Notes: generated by a model not told the origin, from the letters alone. A stretch of 23,789 nucleotides of DNA from Priapulus caudatus (GCF_000485595.1 NW_014578469.1:17529-41317); one strand, 5' to 3'. Positions 1 through 7,721 are shown, counted from the first letter of the stretch. Numbers and translations are program-made.

Positions 1-134
1 GGAAAAGAAAGGGAAGATAGAGGAAAATGAAGAAGTGAAAGGAAAGGAAAAGGAAACGAAAGGATGGGAATGAAGAGGGAGAGGGACAGGCAGGGAAATG
101 AAAGGGAAGTGAAAGCAGGGGAAAGAGAAGCTAA
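1..134. repeat. Purine-rich direct repeat, copy 1
   Basis: This G/A-rich segment reappears base for base at 368-501, an offset of 367. The strand is almost free of pyrimidines and has no regular short unit, so it is irregular polypurine sequence rather than a clean microsatellite. Identity ends just after a GAAGCTAA motif. The window begins inside or at the edge of the repeat, so its true left boundary is unknown. Confidence 0.9.
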
Positions 135-367
135 ATGAGGGCGCGCTACGCATGTAAGGGAGCGACATCCAGCAGCACGCAAGGCAACATAATACAAGTC
201 TGACAAGAGCATATGAATACTTCAGCAATAGCACATGAGGGGTTAGATGTTCTTGATATTATCACTACGATCAAATATATGAAAGCTAGGCAAAGCAAGG
301 CATGGTAAGGCAAGGGCAATGAAGGGAAGGGAATGGAGACAAAGAGGGAAAGGAGAAGAAACGGGAT
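135..367. other. Spacer between the two purine-rich copies
   Basis: The first half (135-280) is mixed, unique-looking sequence. From about 281 it becomes purine-rich (AAGGC and GGGAA words) and runs into the second repeat copy. No coding or RNA feature is visible. Confidence 0.6.
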
Positions 368-501
368 GGAAAAGAAAGGGAAGATAGAGGAAAATGAAGA
401 AGTGAAAGGAAAGGAAAAGGAAACGAAAGGATGGGAATGAAGAGGGAGAGGGACAGGCAGGGAAATGAAAGGGAAGTGAAAGCAGGGGAAAGAGAAGCTA
501 A
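368..501. repeat. Purine-rich direct repeat, copy 2
   Basis: This is an exact copy of 1-134. A short G/A-rich stretch follows to about 520 before the sequence turns CpG-rich. Perfect identity over 134 bp of fast-evolving low-complexity DNA implies a very recent duplication or an assembly duplication at a contig edge. Confidence 0.9.
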
Positions 502-575
502 GGGAAGGGAAAGGAAGGAAATCACTGTCGTAATATCTGTCACGCTACAGTACCGCCGGCAGCAGACGGCTCTAG

Positions 576-587
576 CGCGCATGCGCA
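576..587. promoter_or_regulatory. Perfect NRF-1-type palindrome in a CpG-rich patch
   Basis: CGCGCATGCGCA matches the NRF-1 consensus YGCGCAYGCGCR at every position. It sits in a CpG-rich stretch (about 541-640) with several CCGCC/GCCGCCG words, unlike the repeats around it. NRF-1 sites are typical of CpG-island promoters in animals. No transcription start, exon or convincing open frame follows, so a promoter is inference. The palindrome could also arise by chance in CpG-rich DNA. Confidence 0.35.
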
Positions 588-770
588 CTGCGTGCCGCCG
601 TCGCACGGTCGCTGAAAGCCCTGGCCGCCGTGGCTAGCCTAGACAACGCTGTACTATATCGACGTGCAGTATGCGTGTGTGTGTGCCATCGGTATGAACG
701 AAGCACCTCGATCGTCACAAGCTGCTTCCGTTTCCCCCAGATTCAGCGTTATCCACAGTTGCTACCCAGA

Positions 771-851
771 AGTAACAGCAGTAGCAGCAGCAGTAGCAGC
801 AATAGCAGCAGTAGCAGTCACCACCACCGCCAGCAGCCACACCAGCAACAA

Positions 852-891
<40 letters not shown>

Positions 892-913
892 CACCAGCAG
901 CAGCAACAACAAT
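771..913. repeat. AGC/AAC trinucleotide tract
   Basis: This is an interrupted (AGC)n tract with AGT, CAA and CCA interruptions. The purest CAG run is near 858-876. On the plus strand it would read as polyserine or polyglutamine depending on frame. Two overlapping frames are open through it, as expected of a triplet repeat without stops, so this is not evidence of a gene. Confidence 0.9.
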
Positions 914-1357
914 ACACACAGTGTACATCCTGATAGCACACAGTTTACACTATTCAGAGGGGGAAAAAATATATGCGATACTAGTACGTCGCGAAATTTA
1001 AACGTGATAGAAAAACGTACGCGGGACGGTGTTTCAACCTGAGAAGTAGTATGCGTCCGCTCCTGCTGCAAGTGCATATTTATCAATTTTAGTGGATTTG
1101 CGAAACCCAGGTGCTCGTTGTCAGAAACAAGATTACTCGTAACATTAGTCTTAATGTTATCTTTTTACTCGTAGACCGGACTTTACCATCGTAGAAACTC
1201 GAAACTTTACCATGCTTACGTCTATATTCTATGAACAAAAGGTTTATGTTAAGACTCAGGTTAATTTTCTTTCTGCAAACGGGCCCCAGTGCTGTAATCT
1301 TAAGGTGGAGGGAGGGTGGAGTCCCGACTATTGGTGGTAACCCACGCTATCCTTTAT
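914..1357. other. Unique sequence, no gene seen
   Basis: This is ordinary mixed-composition sequence. I see no open frame of interest, no RNA structure and no repeat boundary. It leads into the CT-rich tract at about 1358. Confidence 0.5.
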
Positions 1358-2160
1358 CCCTCTCTCTCTCTCTCTCTCTCGCCCCGGCGCCGGCCGTCCT
1401 CCGCTCTCCCCTCTCTCTCTCTCCTCTTGTCTCTGATCTCTGTCTCTGTCTCATGTCTCTGTCCGCTGTCGCTGTCGCTGTCGCTTCGCTGTCGCTGTCC
1501 TGCCGGCGGTGCTCTGTCTCTAGTCTCTGTCTCGTGTCATTCGTGTTCTGTCTCTGTCTCTGTCTCTGTCTCTGTCTCTGTCCTCTGCTCTGTCTCTCGC
1601 CTCTGCCTCTGCGCTCTGCCTCTGCTCTGTCTCGCTGTCTCTGCTCCTCTGTCTCTGTCTCTGTCTCTCTGTCTATGCTCTCTCCTCTCTCCTCCTCCCT
1701 AGTATATATATATAATATTAATATATATAATATATATATATATAATATCTATAATACTCCGCTCCTCACGCTTCTCTAATCTCTCCGTCCTCTCTTCTCT
1801 CCGTCTCCTCTCGCGTCCTCCGGCTACTCTCCGTCAGTCCTCCTCTCTCTCTCCTCTACTCTCTGCCCCAGCCGTCCCGCATGGTCCCCCTCCGCACCCC
1901 GCCGGCACCCCCCACCCCCATCCGCCGTGCCCCGCCTCCAGCCCCTCTCTCTCCCCGCTCTCTCTCCTCTTCCTCCTCTCCTGCTCTCATCTCCACCTCT
2001 TCCTCATCTTCGTTCCTCTTTCTGTCTCTGTCTCTACTTAATATATATAATAATCCTCTGCTTTCTCTACTCTTATCCTCTAGTCTCCTAGTCCTTAGTC
2101 TTATCTACTATATCTCTCTATATCTCTGACTTCTCTCTCCTATCCTCTATTCTCTCCGGG
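1358..2160. repeat. Degenerate CT-rich (pyrimidine) tract
   Basis: A pure (CT)n run at about 1360-1380 passes into hundreds of bases of CTCTGT, CTCTCC and CCGTCCTC words with irregular indels. There is a short (CTCTGT)n section near 1550-1585. The long Ser/Leu-rich open frames at 1231-1779 and 1316-1702 are by-products. The irregularity resembles uncorrected sequencing noise as much as decay. Confidence 0.85.
1702..1757. repeat. TA-rich tract inside the CT-rich block
   Basis: An interrupted (TA)n/(TAATA)n tract separates two CT-rich stretches. A second short echo of the same AT words lies at about 2040-2056, suggesting that a composite CT-TA unit is partly repeated. Confidence 0.8.
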
Positions 2161-2263
2161 CCGATAATATACAAACTAGCGGGATACCCGGAAATCAGTG
2201 GCGTTACTCAGTTGGTGACTGCTTGGTTGAAAGGAAAATACCCAAAAAAAATAAAAAATAAAT

Positions 2264-2431
2264 CTATCTATCCATGCATCTATCCATCCATCCCATTCCA
2301 TGCCATGCCATCCCATCCCATCGCACCGCATCCCATCCCATCCCATCCCATCCCATCTCATCCTATCTCATGCCATGCCATGCCATGCCATCCCATTGCA
2401 CCGCATCCCATCCCATCCAATGCCATGCCAT
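2264..2431. repeat. CCATC/CCATG pentanucleotide array
   Basis: It starts with CTAT and CCAT tetramers and settles into pentamers CCATC and CCATG with GCACC interruptions. A subsegment of alternating CCATG runs, CCATC runs and a GCACCGCAT interruption occurs twice (about 2295-2350 and 2368-2420), giving a weak higher-order repeat. Minus-strand and plus-strand open frames across it (Gly/Asp/Trp-rich and Pro/His-rich) are products of the repeat. Confidence 0.9.
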
Positions 2432-2540
2432 TTAAAAAAAAATTAATTAATGTCGTAAAATTTATTTTTTACATTTTTAAATTAACGCTGAAGTGGCAGA
2501 AGTAGATACTAAAGAGTAAAAAAGTAAAGGAGAAAACTTT
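2432..2540. other. AT-rich flank of the tRNA-like sequence
   Basis: A and T runs lie on the 3' side (minus-strand sense) of the tRNA-like segment. This is where a SINE body and tail would be expected. No poly-A-like end or duplication could be fixed, so assignment to the SINE is inference. Confidence 0.3.
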
Positions 2541-2612
2541 TTCCCCAGCTGAGATTCGAACCCGGAATCTCAGGTTATGAAACCGAACTCCTACCGACTA
2601 CGCTACGGCGGC
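2541..2612 (-). pseudogene. tRNA-Met(CAT)-like sequence, probable tRNA-derived SINE head or tRNA pseudogene
   Basis: Read on the minus strand, the 72-nt segment has an internal box A, TAGCGTAGTCGG (2605-2594), fitting TRGYNNARNNGG, and a near-perfect box B, GGTTCGAATCT (2562-2552). These are the RNA polymerase III promoter elements of tRNAs. The anticodon loop can be read as TTCATAA, giving anticodon CAT with T33 and A37 in place. The anticodon stem pairs 4 of 5 counting one wobble, and the T stem likewise about 4 of 5. The acceptor stem pairs only 4 of 7 and the D stem is poor, so a functional tRNA is unlikely. It is flanked by AT-rich DNA that could be SINE tail, but no target-site duplication was identified. 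Confidence 0.6.
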
Positions 2613-2794
2613 GGGCAAGACACGCGAAACAATTCCCACTTACATGATGATTGAATTTTGACTTTTACTAATTTGTTTTTACTTTTTAACTTTTTTAAAT
2701 TTTTGTCTCAGCCAGAACCCTGGACGTGGTGATTAAGAATATATCTTCAGTTACCGCGATTGAGTGAAAAACCACGGAGAACATCGAGATCTAA

Positions 2795-2795
<1 letters not shown>
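2613..2795. other. AT-rich unique stretch
   Basis: This is mixed and T-rich sequence with no recognisable gene. It contains ATTTTTGTC and TTTACTTTT words that partly mirror the AT-rich flank on the other side of the tRNA-like segment. The similarity is too compositional to call a repeat. Confidence 0.4.

Positions 2796-2826
<31 letters not shown>
2796..2826. repeat. (CA)n microsatellite
   Basis: This is an essentially pure CA dinucleotide run of about 15 units, followed by a short GATA run near 2845-2858. Confidence 0.95.
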
Positions 2827-2827
<1 letters not shown>

Positions 2828-3029
2828 GATTAGCCAAATTATAGGATAGATAGATAGAGAGATCAGCGCGGGACAGCAAGCGTGCTGTTGACAGCCTCAT
2901 GATCATGCTCACTGCGACACATCAGGCACTAATCGCGACGCCGTGTGTTTACTGCATTAGAGTGTGTCGCATTAGAGACTGCGGAGCGGTGAAACCCGCG
3001 GGAGACGCACCCTCTGCTCATGTTAATCT
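2827..3029. other. Unique stretch before the GA tract
   Basis: This is mixed sequence with a short GATA run and otherwise no repeat. The open frame 2899-3447 starts here but is mostly Glu/Arg sequence generated by the GA tract downstream, so it is not accepted as a gene. Confidence 0.5.
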
Positions 3030-3190
3030 GAAAGAGAGAGAGAGAGGGAGCGAGAGATTGAGAGACGGAGAGAGAGGAGAAGATAGAGAAAAGAGAGACG
3101 CGGGTGGCAAAGAGAAAGAGGGGGAAGAGAGAGGGAAGAGAGGAGGAGAAGAGAGACAGAGAGGAAGAGGAGAGAGAGGGAGACAGAGAG

Positions 3191-3230
<40 letters not shown>

Positions 3231-3560
3231 AGAGACGCGGATGGCAGAGAGAGAGGGGGAAAGAGAAAAGGAAGAGAGGAGAGGAGAGACAGAGAGGGAG
3301 GGGAGACCGAGAAGAGAGCGACGCGGAAGGCAGAGAGAGAGAGAGAAAGAGACGGGCGGAGGCATCGAGATAGAGAGGGTGGGAGAGAGAAGAGAGAGAC
3401 AGGGAGGCAGGAAGAGGGGGAGGAGAGAGAGATATGGAGAGAGATAGAGGGGGAGATGGAGAGAGAGATGAAGAGAGAGAATGAGAGACGGAGAGAGAGA
3501 CAGATGAAGAGATTGAGAGATGGACAGACAGCGAAACGGAGACGGAGAGAGAGAGAGCAG
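3030..3560. repeat. GA-rich (polypurine) tract with a recurring GACGCGG module
   Basis: This is long (GA)n and GGGAGA sequence. A motif GACGCGG followed by TGGCA or AGGCA recurs at 3097, 3234 and 3320, each time trailed by purine runs. The tract therefore has a degenerate higher-order unit of roughly 86-137 bp on top of the dinucleotide. The purine asymmetry is strong enough for triplex-forming DNA. Arg/Glu-rich open frames on the plus strand and Ser/Leu-rich ones on the minus strand are artefacts. Confidence 0.9.
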
Positions 3561-3981
3561 CATGATACCTACTAGTCAAGAGTGGAAGACCACACACGGC
3601 CACACACCGCAGACTTACGTTAATTATTCTGAACACACAACTGCTCGTCGTCGTCGTCGTCGCCGTCGATAAATAGACACGCCGACATAAAGCCGGCGTC
3701 GGCACTCACCGAAGCAGCCATCGCCAGGGGTCAGGGGCCACGCCCACCAATCGGAACAGAGCCGACCTCAGAGGAAATCATGAGTTAGGCGGCCGTCGTT
3801 CGGGGAACGCTAGTCAAATGTGAAATGCGGCAGCGATTGCAGACGATGCTAAACGGAAGCCCATCTCCCCGATCGCTGCTGAAACCAGCGCGCTCGCTAC
3901 TTTAATTTACTCGAGGCTGACAGCCTTACGATCGCAGCGCCATTCTCAGACGAATCTACGCGACTGCAGCATTGCTTGTGG
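3561..3981. other. Unique GC-moderate stretch, no gene seen
   Basis: This is a non-repetitive stretch apart from a short (CGT)n run at 3646-3667. It contains promoter-like words listed separately. No open frame with plausible protein composition was found on either strand. Confidence 0.5.
3668..3754 (-). promoter_or_regulatory. Weak minus-strand promoter-like module (CCAAT, GC box, TATA-like)
   Basis: CCAAT lies at 3747-3751, a KLF/Sp-type CCACGCCC at 3738-3745 and an AT-rich ATAAATAG at 3669-3676. Read on the minus strand, the order is CCAAT box, GC box, then a TATA-like sequence about 75 bp further on. That spacing suits a start near 3640. All three are short, common words, and no transcript or exon supports it. 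Confidence 0.15.
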
Positions 3982-3984
3982 TCA

Positions 3985-4259
3985 GGCCAAAAAAATAGGT
4001 GTGTTTCCTATTGCATCGAAAACAAAAGTAGGGTAGGTAGGTAGGGAATTTTTTTTTCTCCTATGAAGTGGTGTATAGGTAGGGATAAGTTAGTAAGCAA
4101 GTCCAGAACGTGGTTGTAGTAAAAAATCTCAAGTTTTGTCTGTCAGATTTCAAATTAAATAACCTTTCTTTTCTTTTTTTGGGAAAAAAGTTTAGGGTCG
4201 GCCCTAATAATCTAGGGACGGTAGGTCGACCGGAAACACACCTATTTTTTTGTTTGGCC
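3985..4259. mobile_element. 275-bp MITE with GGCC termini and 3-bp target duplication
   Basis: The left end (3985-4008) reads GGCC, an A run, then TAGGTGTGTTTCC. The right end (4259-4232, reverse complement) is the same sequence with a four-base AAAC insertion after GGCC. Both ends are flanked by TCA (3982-3984 and 4260-4262), a likely 3-bp target-site duplication. The interior is T-rich with GGTAGGTAGG words and has no transposase, so the element is non-autonomous. The superfamily is unassigned; the 3-bp duplication would fit several cut-and-paste groups. The short open frames through it are not genes. Confidence 0.8.
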
Positions 4260-4299
4260 TCACGGATGATGAAGTTACGCGGTAGGCGATCGGGGGTGC

Positions 4300-4560
4300 A
4301 GATGTACAACCACGTAGCTAAATCTCGCGGTTACAGATGCAGACACGTGACCACGACTCTAGTCACACGTCATGGATGCAGACACGTGGTGACATCTCTG
4401 GTCACGTGACGGATGTAACCACGTGGTGACATCTCTGGTCACGTCACAGATATAGACACGTGACCACAACTAATATCACGTCAAACATGATACCACGTCA
4501 CAGATAATACCTCGTGGTTACGTCTGTGATGACGTCAAATATGAAACCACGTGACTCCAA
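4300..4560. repeat. 37-bp tandem array of ACGT-core palindromes
   Basis: ACGT cores fall at 4345, 4367, 4384, 4404, 4421, 4441, 4458, 4478, 4495, 4520, 4532 and 4549. From 4384 to 4532 one set is spaced exactly 37 bp. The second set sits 20 bp after it for most units, leaving 17 bp to the next. Six cores are full CACGTG (4344, 4383, 4403, 4420, 4457, 4548) and one is TGACGTCA (4530-4537). Others are TCACGTCA-like half sites. The clearest units are 4374-4410 and 4411-4447. CACGTG is the bHLH-ZIP E-box and TGACGTCA the CREB/ATF site. Binding is inference, but the phasing is directly visible. Confidence 0.85.
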
Positions 4561-4727
4561 TCATATCACAGCTGAATTACTATTTCGGCCTCTTATAGCC
4601 AATAGAAACGCGCCCTCTAGCGTCACAGCTACAAACAAGTAGGCGGAGTGCTGGTCCATTGAGAACCGACAGGGCGCGTAGTAAGTGAGACACGCCTGCC
4701 CTTCCGTTACAATGCCGTGTAGTTATT
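4561..4727. other. Unique stretch between the ACGT array and the second MITE
   Basis: This is mixed sequence with a CCAAT word (4600-4604) and a GC-rich patch. The open frame beginning at 4685 runs into the MITE and is not accepted. Confidence 0.45.
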
Positions 4728-5322
4728 ACCTCCGCCAAGGGGTTGGGCAGGAGGTCATGTTTTCACCGGCGTGTTTGTTCGGCGAGTGTTTGTTGGTTTG
4801 TGGGTTTGTGTACAGCCTAACTGAAAAAGTTATGGACGGATTGTCATACAATCTTCAGGATAGGTCAGAAATCGCCTAACTTAGAATTGATAAGATTTTG
4901 GCGGTGATCCGGATCCAATTAACTAATTAATAAAATTTTCAGGATAAGTCACAAATGGGGTAACTTAGAATTGATTACATTTTGGTGGTGATCCGGATCC
5001 AATTAATTAATTAATAAAATTTTCAGGATAGGTCAGAAATGGGGTAACTTAGAATTGATTACATTTTGGTGGTGATCCGGATCCAATTAATTAATTAATA
5101 AAATTTTCAGGATAGGTCAGAAATGGGGTAACTTAGAATTGATTACATTTTGGTGGTGATCCGGATCCAATTAATTAATTAAATTTTCAGGATAGGTCAG
5201 AAATGGGCTAACTTAGAATTCATTACATTTTCGTGGTGATCCGGATCCAATTAATTATTTAATTAATAAATAAATAAATAAAATTTTTCACAGTGAGAGA
5301 ATTCAGCTGCCTTGGCGGAGGT
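4728..5322. mobile_element. About 595-bp MITE with ACCTCCGCCAAGG terminal inverted repeats
   Basis: The left end ACCTCCGCCAAGG (4728-4740) is perfectly inverted at 5310-5322. The interior begins with TCATGTTTTCACCGGCG and GTTTGTT words, continues with a GGATAGGTCAGAAATGG motif, and ends beside CTGCGCTCTCTGAGTGCT. From memory I recognise this architecture as a dispersed non-autonomous DNA element common in marine invertebrate genomes, but I cannot name the family. The right-flanking CTGCGCTC segment may belong to the element and push its end to about 5346. No transposase is present. No target duplication could be fixed; TAGTT occurs at 4720-4724 and 5342-5346 and is only a possibility. Confidence 0.8.
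4857..5262. repeat. 84-bp tandem repeat inside the MITE, five copies
   Basis: Units begin at AGGATA/AGGATAAG at 4857, 4941, 5025, 5109 and 5189. The period is 84, 84, 84 and then 80 bp. Each unit holds AACTTAGAATTGAT, GGTGGTGATCCGGATCC and an AATTAATTAA stretch. The first and last copies are the most divergent and the central copies are nearly identical. That pattern fits internal expansion by unequal exchange or slippage after the element formed. Confidence 0.9.
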
Positions 5323-6398
5323 CTGCGCTCTCTGAGTGCTCTAGTTGTCCATGTTTTATATCTATCGTCAGCGCCGTATAATATTACATCGGTATGCTAA
5401 TGCGATCACGTTAGCGATGCTTCAACCTCGCCTAATTAATATTCATAATTACCTTACTACGACGCTTGTGACGTAATATGGTAATAGAATACGACGAGTA
5501 TCAATTCGCCTCGAGTGTAGGCAATGCTACTGAATGGCTGTTTCCTGTCGTTGCCTCGCTACCATTTTTACATTCCCGTCAGAGCTTTAAAGAAGGATGG
5601 GAAGGCATTGCCTATTCACCAGCAGTGAGCGACCTAGCCCGCCCTTGAAATAACATTGGTCTTCTTTCAAGGCTAAGCTAACACGGGTACCTAATAGGTT
5701 CGTACGAGCGCGTACATTTGTAGACAGCACTCGATGATTGGCAACTCTTACGACTTGAACCTGATCTTTACATAATACTCTCGACATGTCCTTAGCAAAA
5801 GCTGCTATTAGTCGTTCGAAATTTCGCCGGACTTTTCCTGCTTGCAGCCGATCGCTCGTGTTTCGCGAAAAATTCTTGTTTCACCACTCGATTTTTTCCC
5901 CGCCACCGCCGCCGACTTGGCTCGGTGACGTTGAAAGCAAAGCAGCTCGCAATCGAAACGCCTTTCGATGACAGAAAAGAGCACTTCGACACGCGCGCAC
6001 AGCCTATACGCAGAAACAATATAACGAAGGCTTATAATTTCGAAGTGCTATTCTTTCGCAACGACGGATCCGGCTTCACGATAACAATCAGTTTCTAGTT
6101 TGTATTGTTGCCGTTGCTAGGGATGCGCGTGACGCAATGCGACGAGCCGCTATCGTGCGGTATGACGTCATCGGTATGCAAACAGATGGCGGCACGAGGC
6201 GGCGAAGGGCTTCGCGTGATAACGATGTGAAACTGCAGCGCACTGATAATAGAATAGTCACGACAGGCGTCACCGACGACCATGCTTGCGACGATCGGTA
6301 CAAGTATTTACGTAACCCGAGTTATCGTAACGCGGGGGGGGGGATTACAACAAGTAACTGCACAGGTGACTTCTTACAATGTAGACATAGGCATCCCG
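5323..6398. other. Long unique stretch, no gene identified
   Basis: This is the longest repeat-poor part of the window. Open frames are short (at most 122 codons) and overlap on both strands without any recognisable domain. A G homopolymer sits at 6334-6342. Candidate regulatory words near 6113-6193 are listed separately. A short non-coding or first exon cannot be ruled out. Confidence 0.45.
6113..6193 (+). promoter_or_regulatory. Cluster of RFX-, CREB/ATF-, POU- and YY1-like words
   Basis: Within 81 bp lie GTTGCTAGGGAT (6113, an RFX X-box-like half), TGACGCAAT (6130-6138, an ATF/C-EBP composite type), a full CRE TGACGTCA (6163-6170), ATGCAAAC (6175-6182, POU-like) and AGATGGCGGC (6184-6193, matching the core of a YY1 site). 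The segment is CpG-rich and in otherwise unique DNA. Such a combination resembles a TATA-less animal promoter, possibly reading rightwards from the YY1-like element. No downstream gene was recognised, so the call is tentative. Confidence 0.25.
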
Positions 6399-6480
6399 AC
6401 AAAAGGAAGCACGCACGCCCGCACACCCACACACACATGCACACACACAAACGCACCCACGCGCGCAAACGTACACGCGC
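6399..6480. repeat. CA/CGCA-rich simple repeat
   Basis: This is imperfect CACA, GCAC and CGCG alternating purine-pyrimidine sequence with CACC interruptions. Confidence 0.85.
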
Positions 6481-6560
6481 ATTATCTACCCGACCACGTA
6501 GATAATTACGTAAAATAAAGAATGAGAAAAATTGTGCGTAGCATTACGCCCATCATTTCA

Positions 6561-6700
6561 TTGTGTGTGTTGTGTGTGTGTGGGTGTGTGTGTTGTGTGT
6601 GTGCGTGCGGCGTGCTGTTGCGTGCGTGCGTGCGTGCGTGCATGCATGCGTGCGTCCGTCCGTCCGTCCGCCCGTGCGTGCGTGCGTGCGTGTGTGCGTA
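6561..6700. repeat. GT, CGTG and CCGT simple-repeat block
   Basis: A (GT)n run passes into (CGTG)n, then (CGTC)n at about 6654-6672, then (CGTG)n again. Cys-rich and His-rich open frames on the two strands come from this block. The alternating purine-pyrimidine composition is favourable for Z-DNA. Confidence 0.9.
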
Positions 6701-6844
6701 TGATGTAAATTGTTCATAAGTATTGTCCGACGCACCGCATGACCACGGAATGCGAGCGCGCCCGCTGAGCATGCGGCACAACAGACGACGTGTGAGTATT
6801 TCACTAGGCGTGAGCGTGCGACAGTAGAAGAACAAGCACACAGC

Positions 6845-6965
6845 ACGGTGTCAGGATACAAGGTGTGTATACATACAGTAAGGTGTCAGGATACAAGGTG
6901 TGTATACATACATACAGCAAGGTGTCAGGATACAAGATACAGAAAAGTGTCCGGATTCAGGATAC
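6845..6965. repeat. 35-39-bp minisatellite, three to four units
   Basis: Units begin with GGTGTCAGGATACAAG at 6847, 6882 and 6921, with a decayed fourth start (GTGTCCGGATTCAGGATA) at 6947. The 4-bp growth of the second unit comes from an extra CATA in its GTATACATACATA tail. The peptide with repeated CQDTR words in the open frame here is a product of the repeat. Confidence 0.85.
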
Positions 6966-7061
6966 GCGGTTTTAATGAACAACGAGGTAACTTCATTTTT
7001 TATGGTAACCGGAACACGACGGTTGCGTTGTCACTGCCTAGCTCACTTTCACTCCACTATC

Positions 7062-7230
7062 ACACAAGCACGCACATACACATGCGCGCACGCACACACA
7101 CGCACGCACGCGCCTACACACGCACACACACACATACATACGCACGCACTCACACACACGCGCGCATAGACATGCGCGCACACACACGCACACACACACA
7201 CACACACACACCCGCACGCACGCACGCACG
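7062..7230. repeat. CA/CGCA-rich simple repeat
   Basis: This is interrupted (CACG)n, (CA)n and (GCAC)n sequence with CATGCGCGC words. It creates His/Thr-rich and Cys/Val-rich shadow frames on both strands. Confidence 0.9.
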
Positions 7231-7445
7231 CACACAAACACCTAGCTTGCAGTTCATATAGCGTTCAACATAGACGTCATCTCAACCGGCTGCAAGGACA
7301 ACGTGATACGCGCATGTAAATACACGTCTTACAGCAATCACACCCACGACCGCGCGCGTAGTACAAAATTGCCGTCTGCCCAGAGTATTACGTTGCCTCG
7401 AACGAAAGCCTTACGTTGTTTCGAAATACGTATCGTTGTTGACGC
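7231..7445. other. Unique stretch, no gene seen
   Basis: This is mixed sequence without open frames of interest, between the CA block and the triplet-repeat block. Confidence 0.45.
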
Positions 7446-7521
7446 GCGCTGCTGCTGCTACTGCCGGTGGTGGTGGTGCTGATTCTGCTACTACTGCTGC
7501 TGCTCCTGCTGCTGTTGTTGC

Positions 7522-7568
<47 letters not shown>

Positions 7569-7583
7569 TTATTGTTGTTACTG
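7446..7583. repeat. GCT/GGT/GTT trinucleotide block
   Basis: (GCT)n with ACT interruptions and a short (GGT)n run leads into a near-pure (GTT)n run at about 7522-7566. It directly abuts the left inverted-repeat arm. The inverted counterpart of that arm at 12666-12806 is also bordered by GCT triplets. Confidence 0.9.
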
Positions 7584-7596
7584 CTATTGATGATAA

Positions 7597-7721
7597 CAAG
7601 AGCAGATAATACCTAGAGTGTACAACGGAAAAACGGGAAAATAGTGCTATTTCACGACTACATTATTCTACTTTGCCTGCGAGTCTAGAATAATTTCATG
7701 GTATTGCATTAAGCAGAATTC
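7597..7721 (+). repeat. Inverted repeat, left outer arm
   Basis: The reverse complement of this segment matches 12666-12806 over its whole length. Shared blocks include GTTGTACACTCTA, TAATGCAAT, CATGAAATTATT and GAATTCTGCTTAATG. Differences are almost all single-base insertions in the right copy. The arm ends at GAATTC (7716-7721), precisely where the minisatellite begins. Confidence 0.85.

Noticed and set aside
630-1001. Open frame with polyserine and polyglutamine runs, starting MASLDN
   Set aside because: The long part is the AGC triplet tract, which is open in more than one frame. There is no recognisable domain, and the ends show no splice or start context that can be trusted.
2541-2612. 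Functional tRNA-Met gene
   Set aside because: The acceptor stem pairs only 4 of 7 and the D stem is poor.
2440-2700. Inverted AT-rich flanks around the tRNA-like segment as transposon ends
   Set aside because: The similarity is limited to A/T runs and does not give consistent pairing or a target duplication.
2899-3705. Arg/Glu-rich (RS or RE-like) and Ser/Leu-rich frames on the two strands
   Set aside because: Direct translation of the GA/CT tract; no flanking domain.
4857-5262. CRISPR-like or satellite array independent of the MITE
   Set aside because: The 84-bp units are contiguous without spacers and lie wholly between the inverted ends of the element.
5786-6019. Short overlapping frames on both strands in unique DNA
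   Set aside because: Fewer than 80 codons each, with no domain, no conserved start context and no splice evidence.
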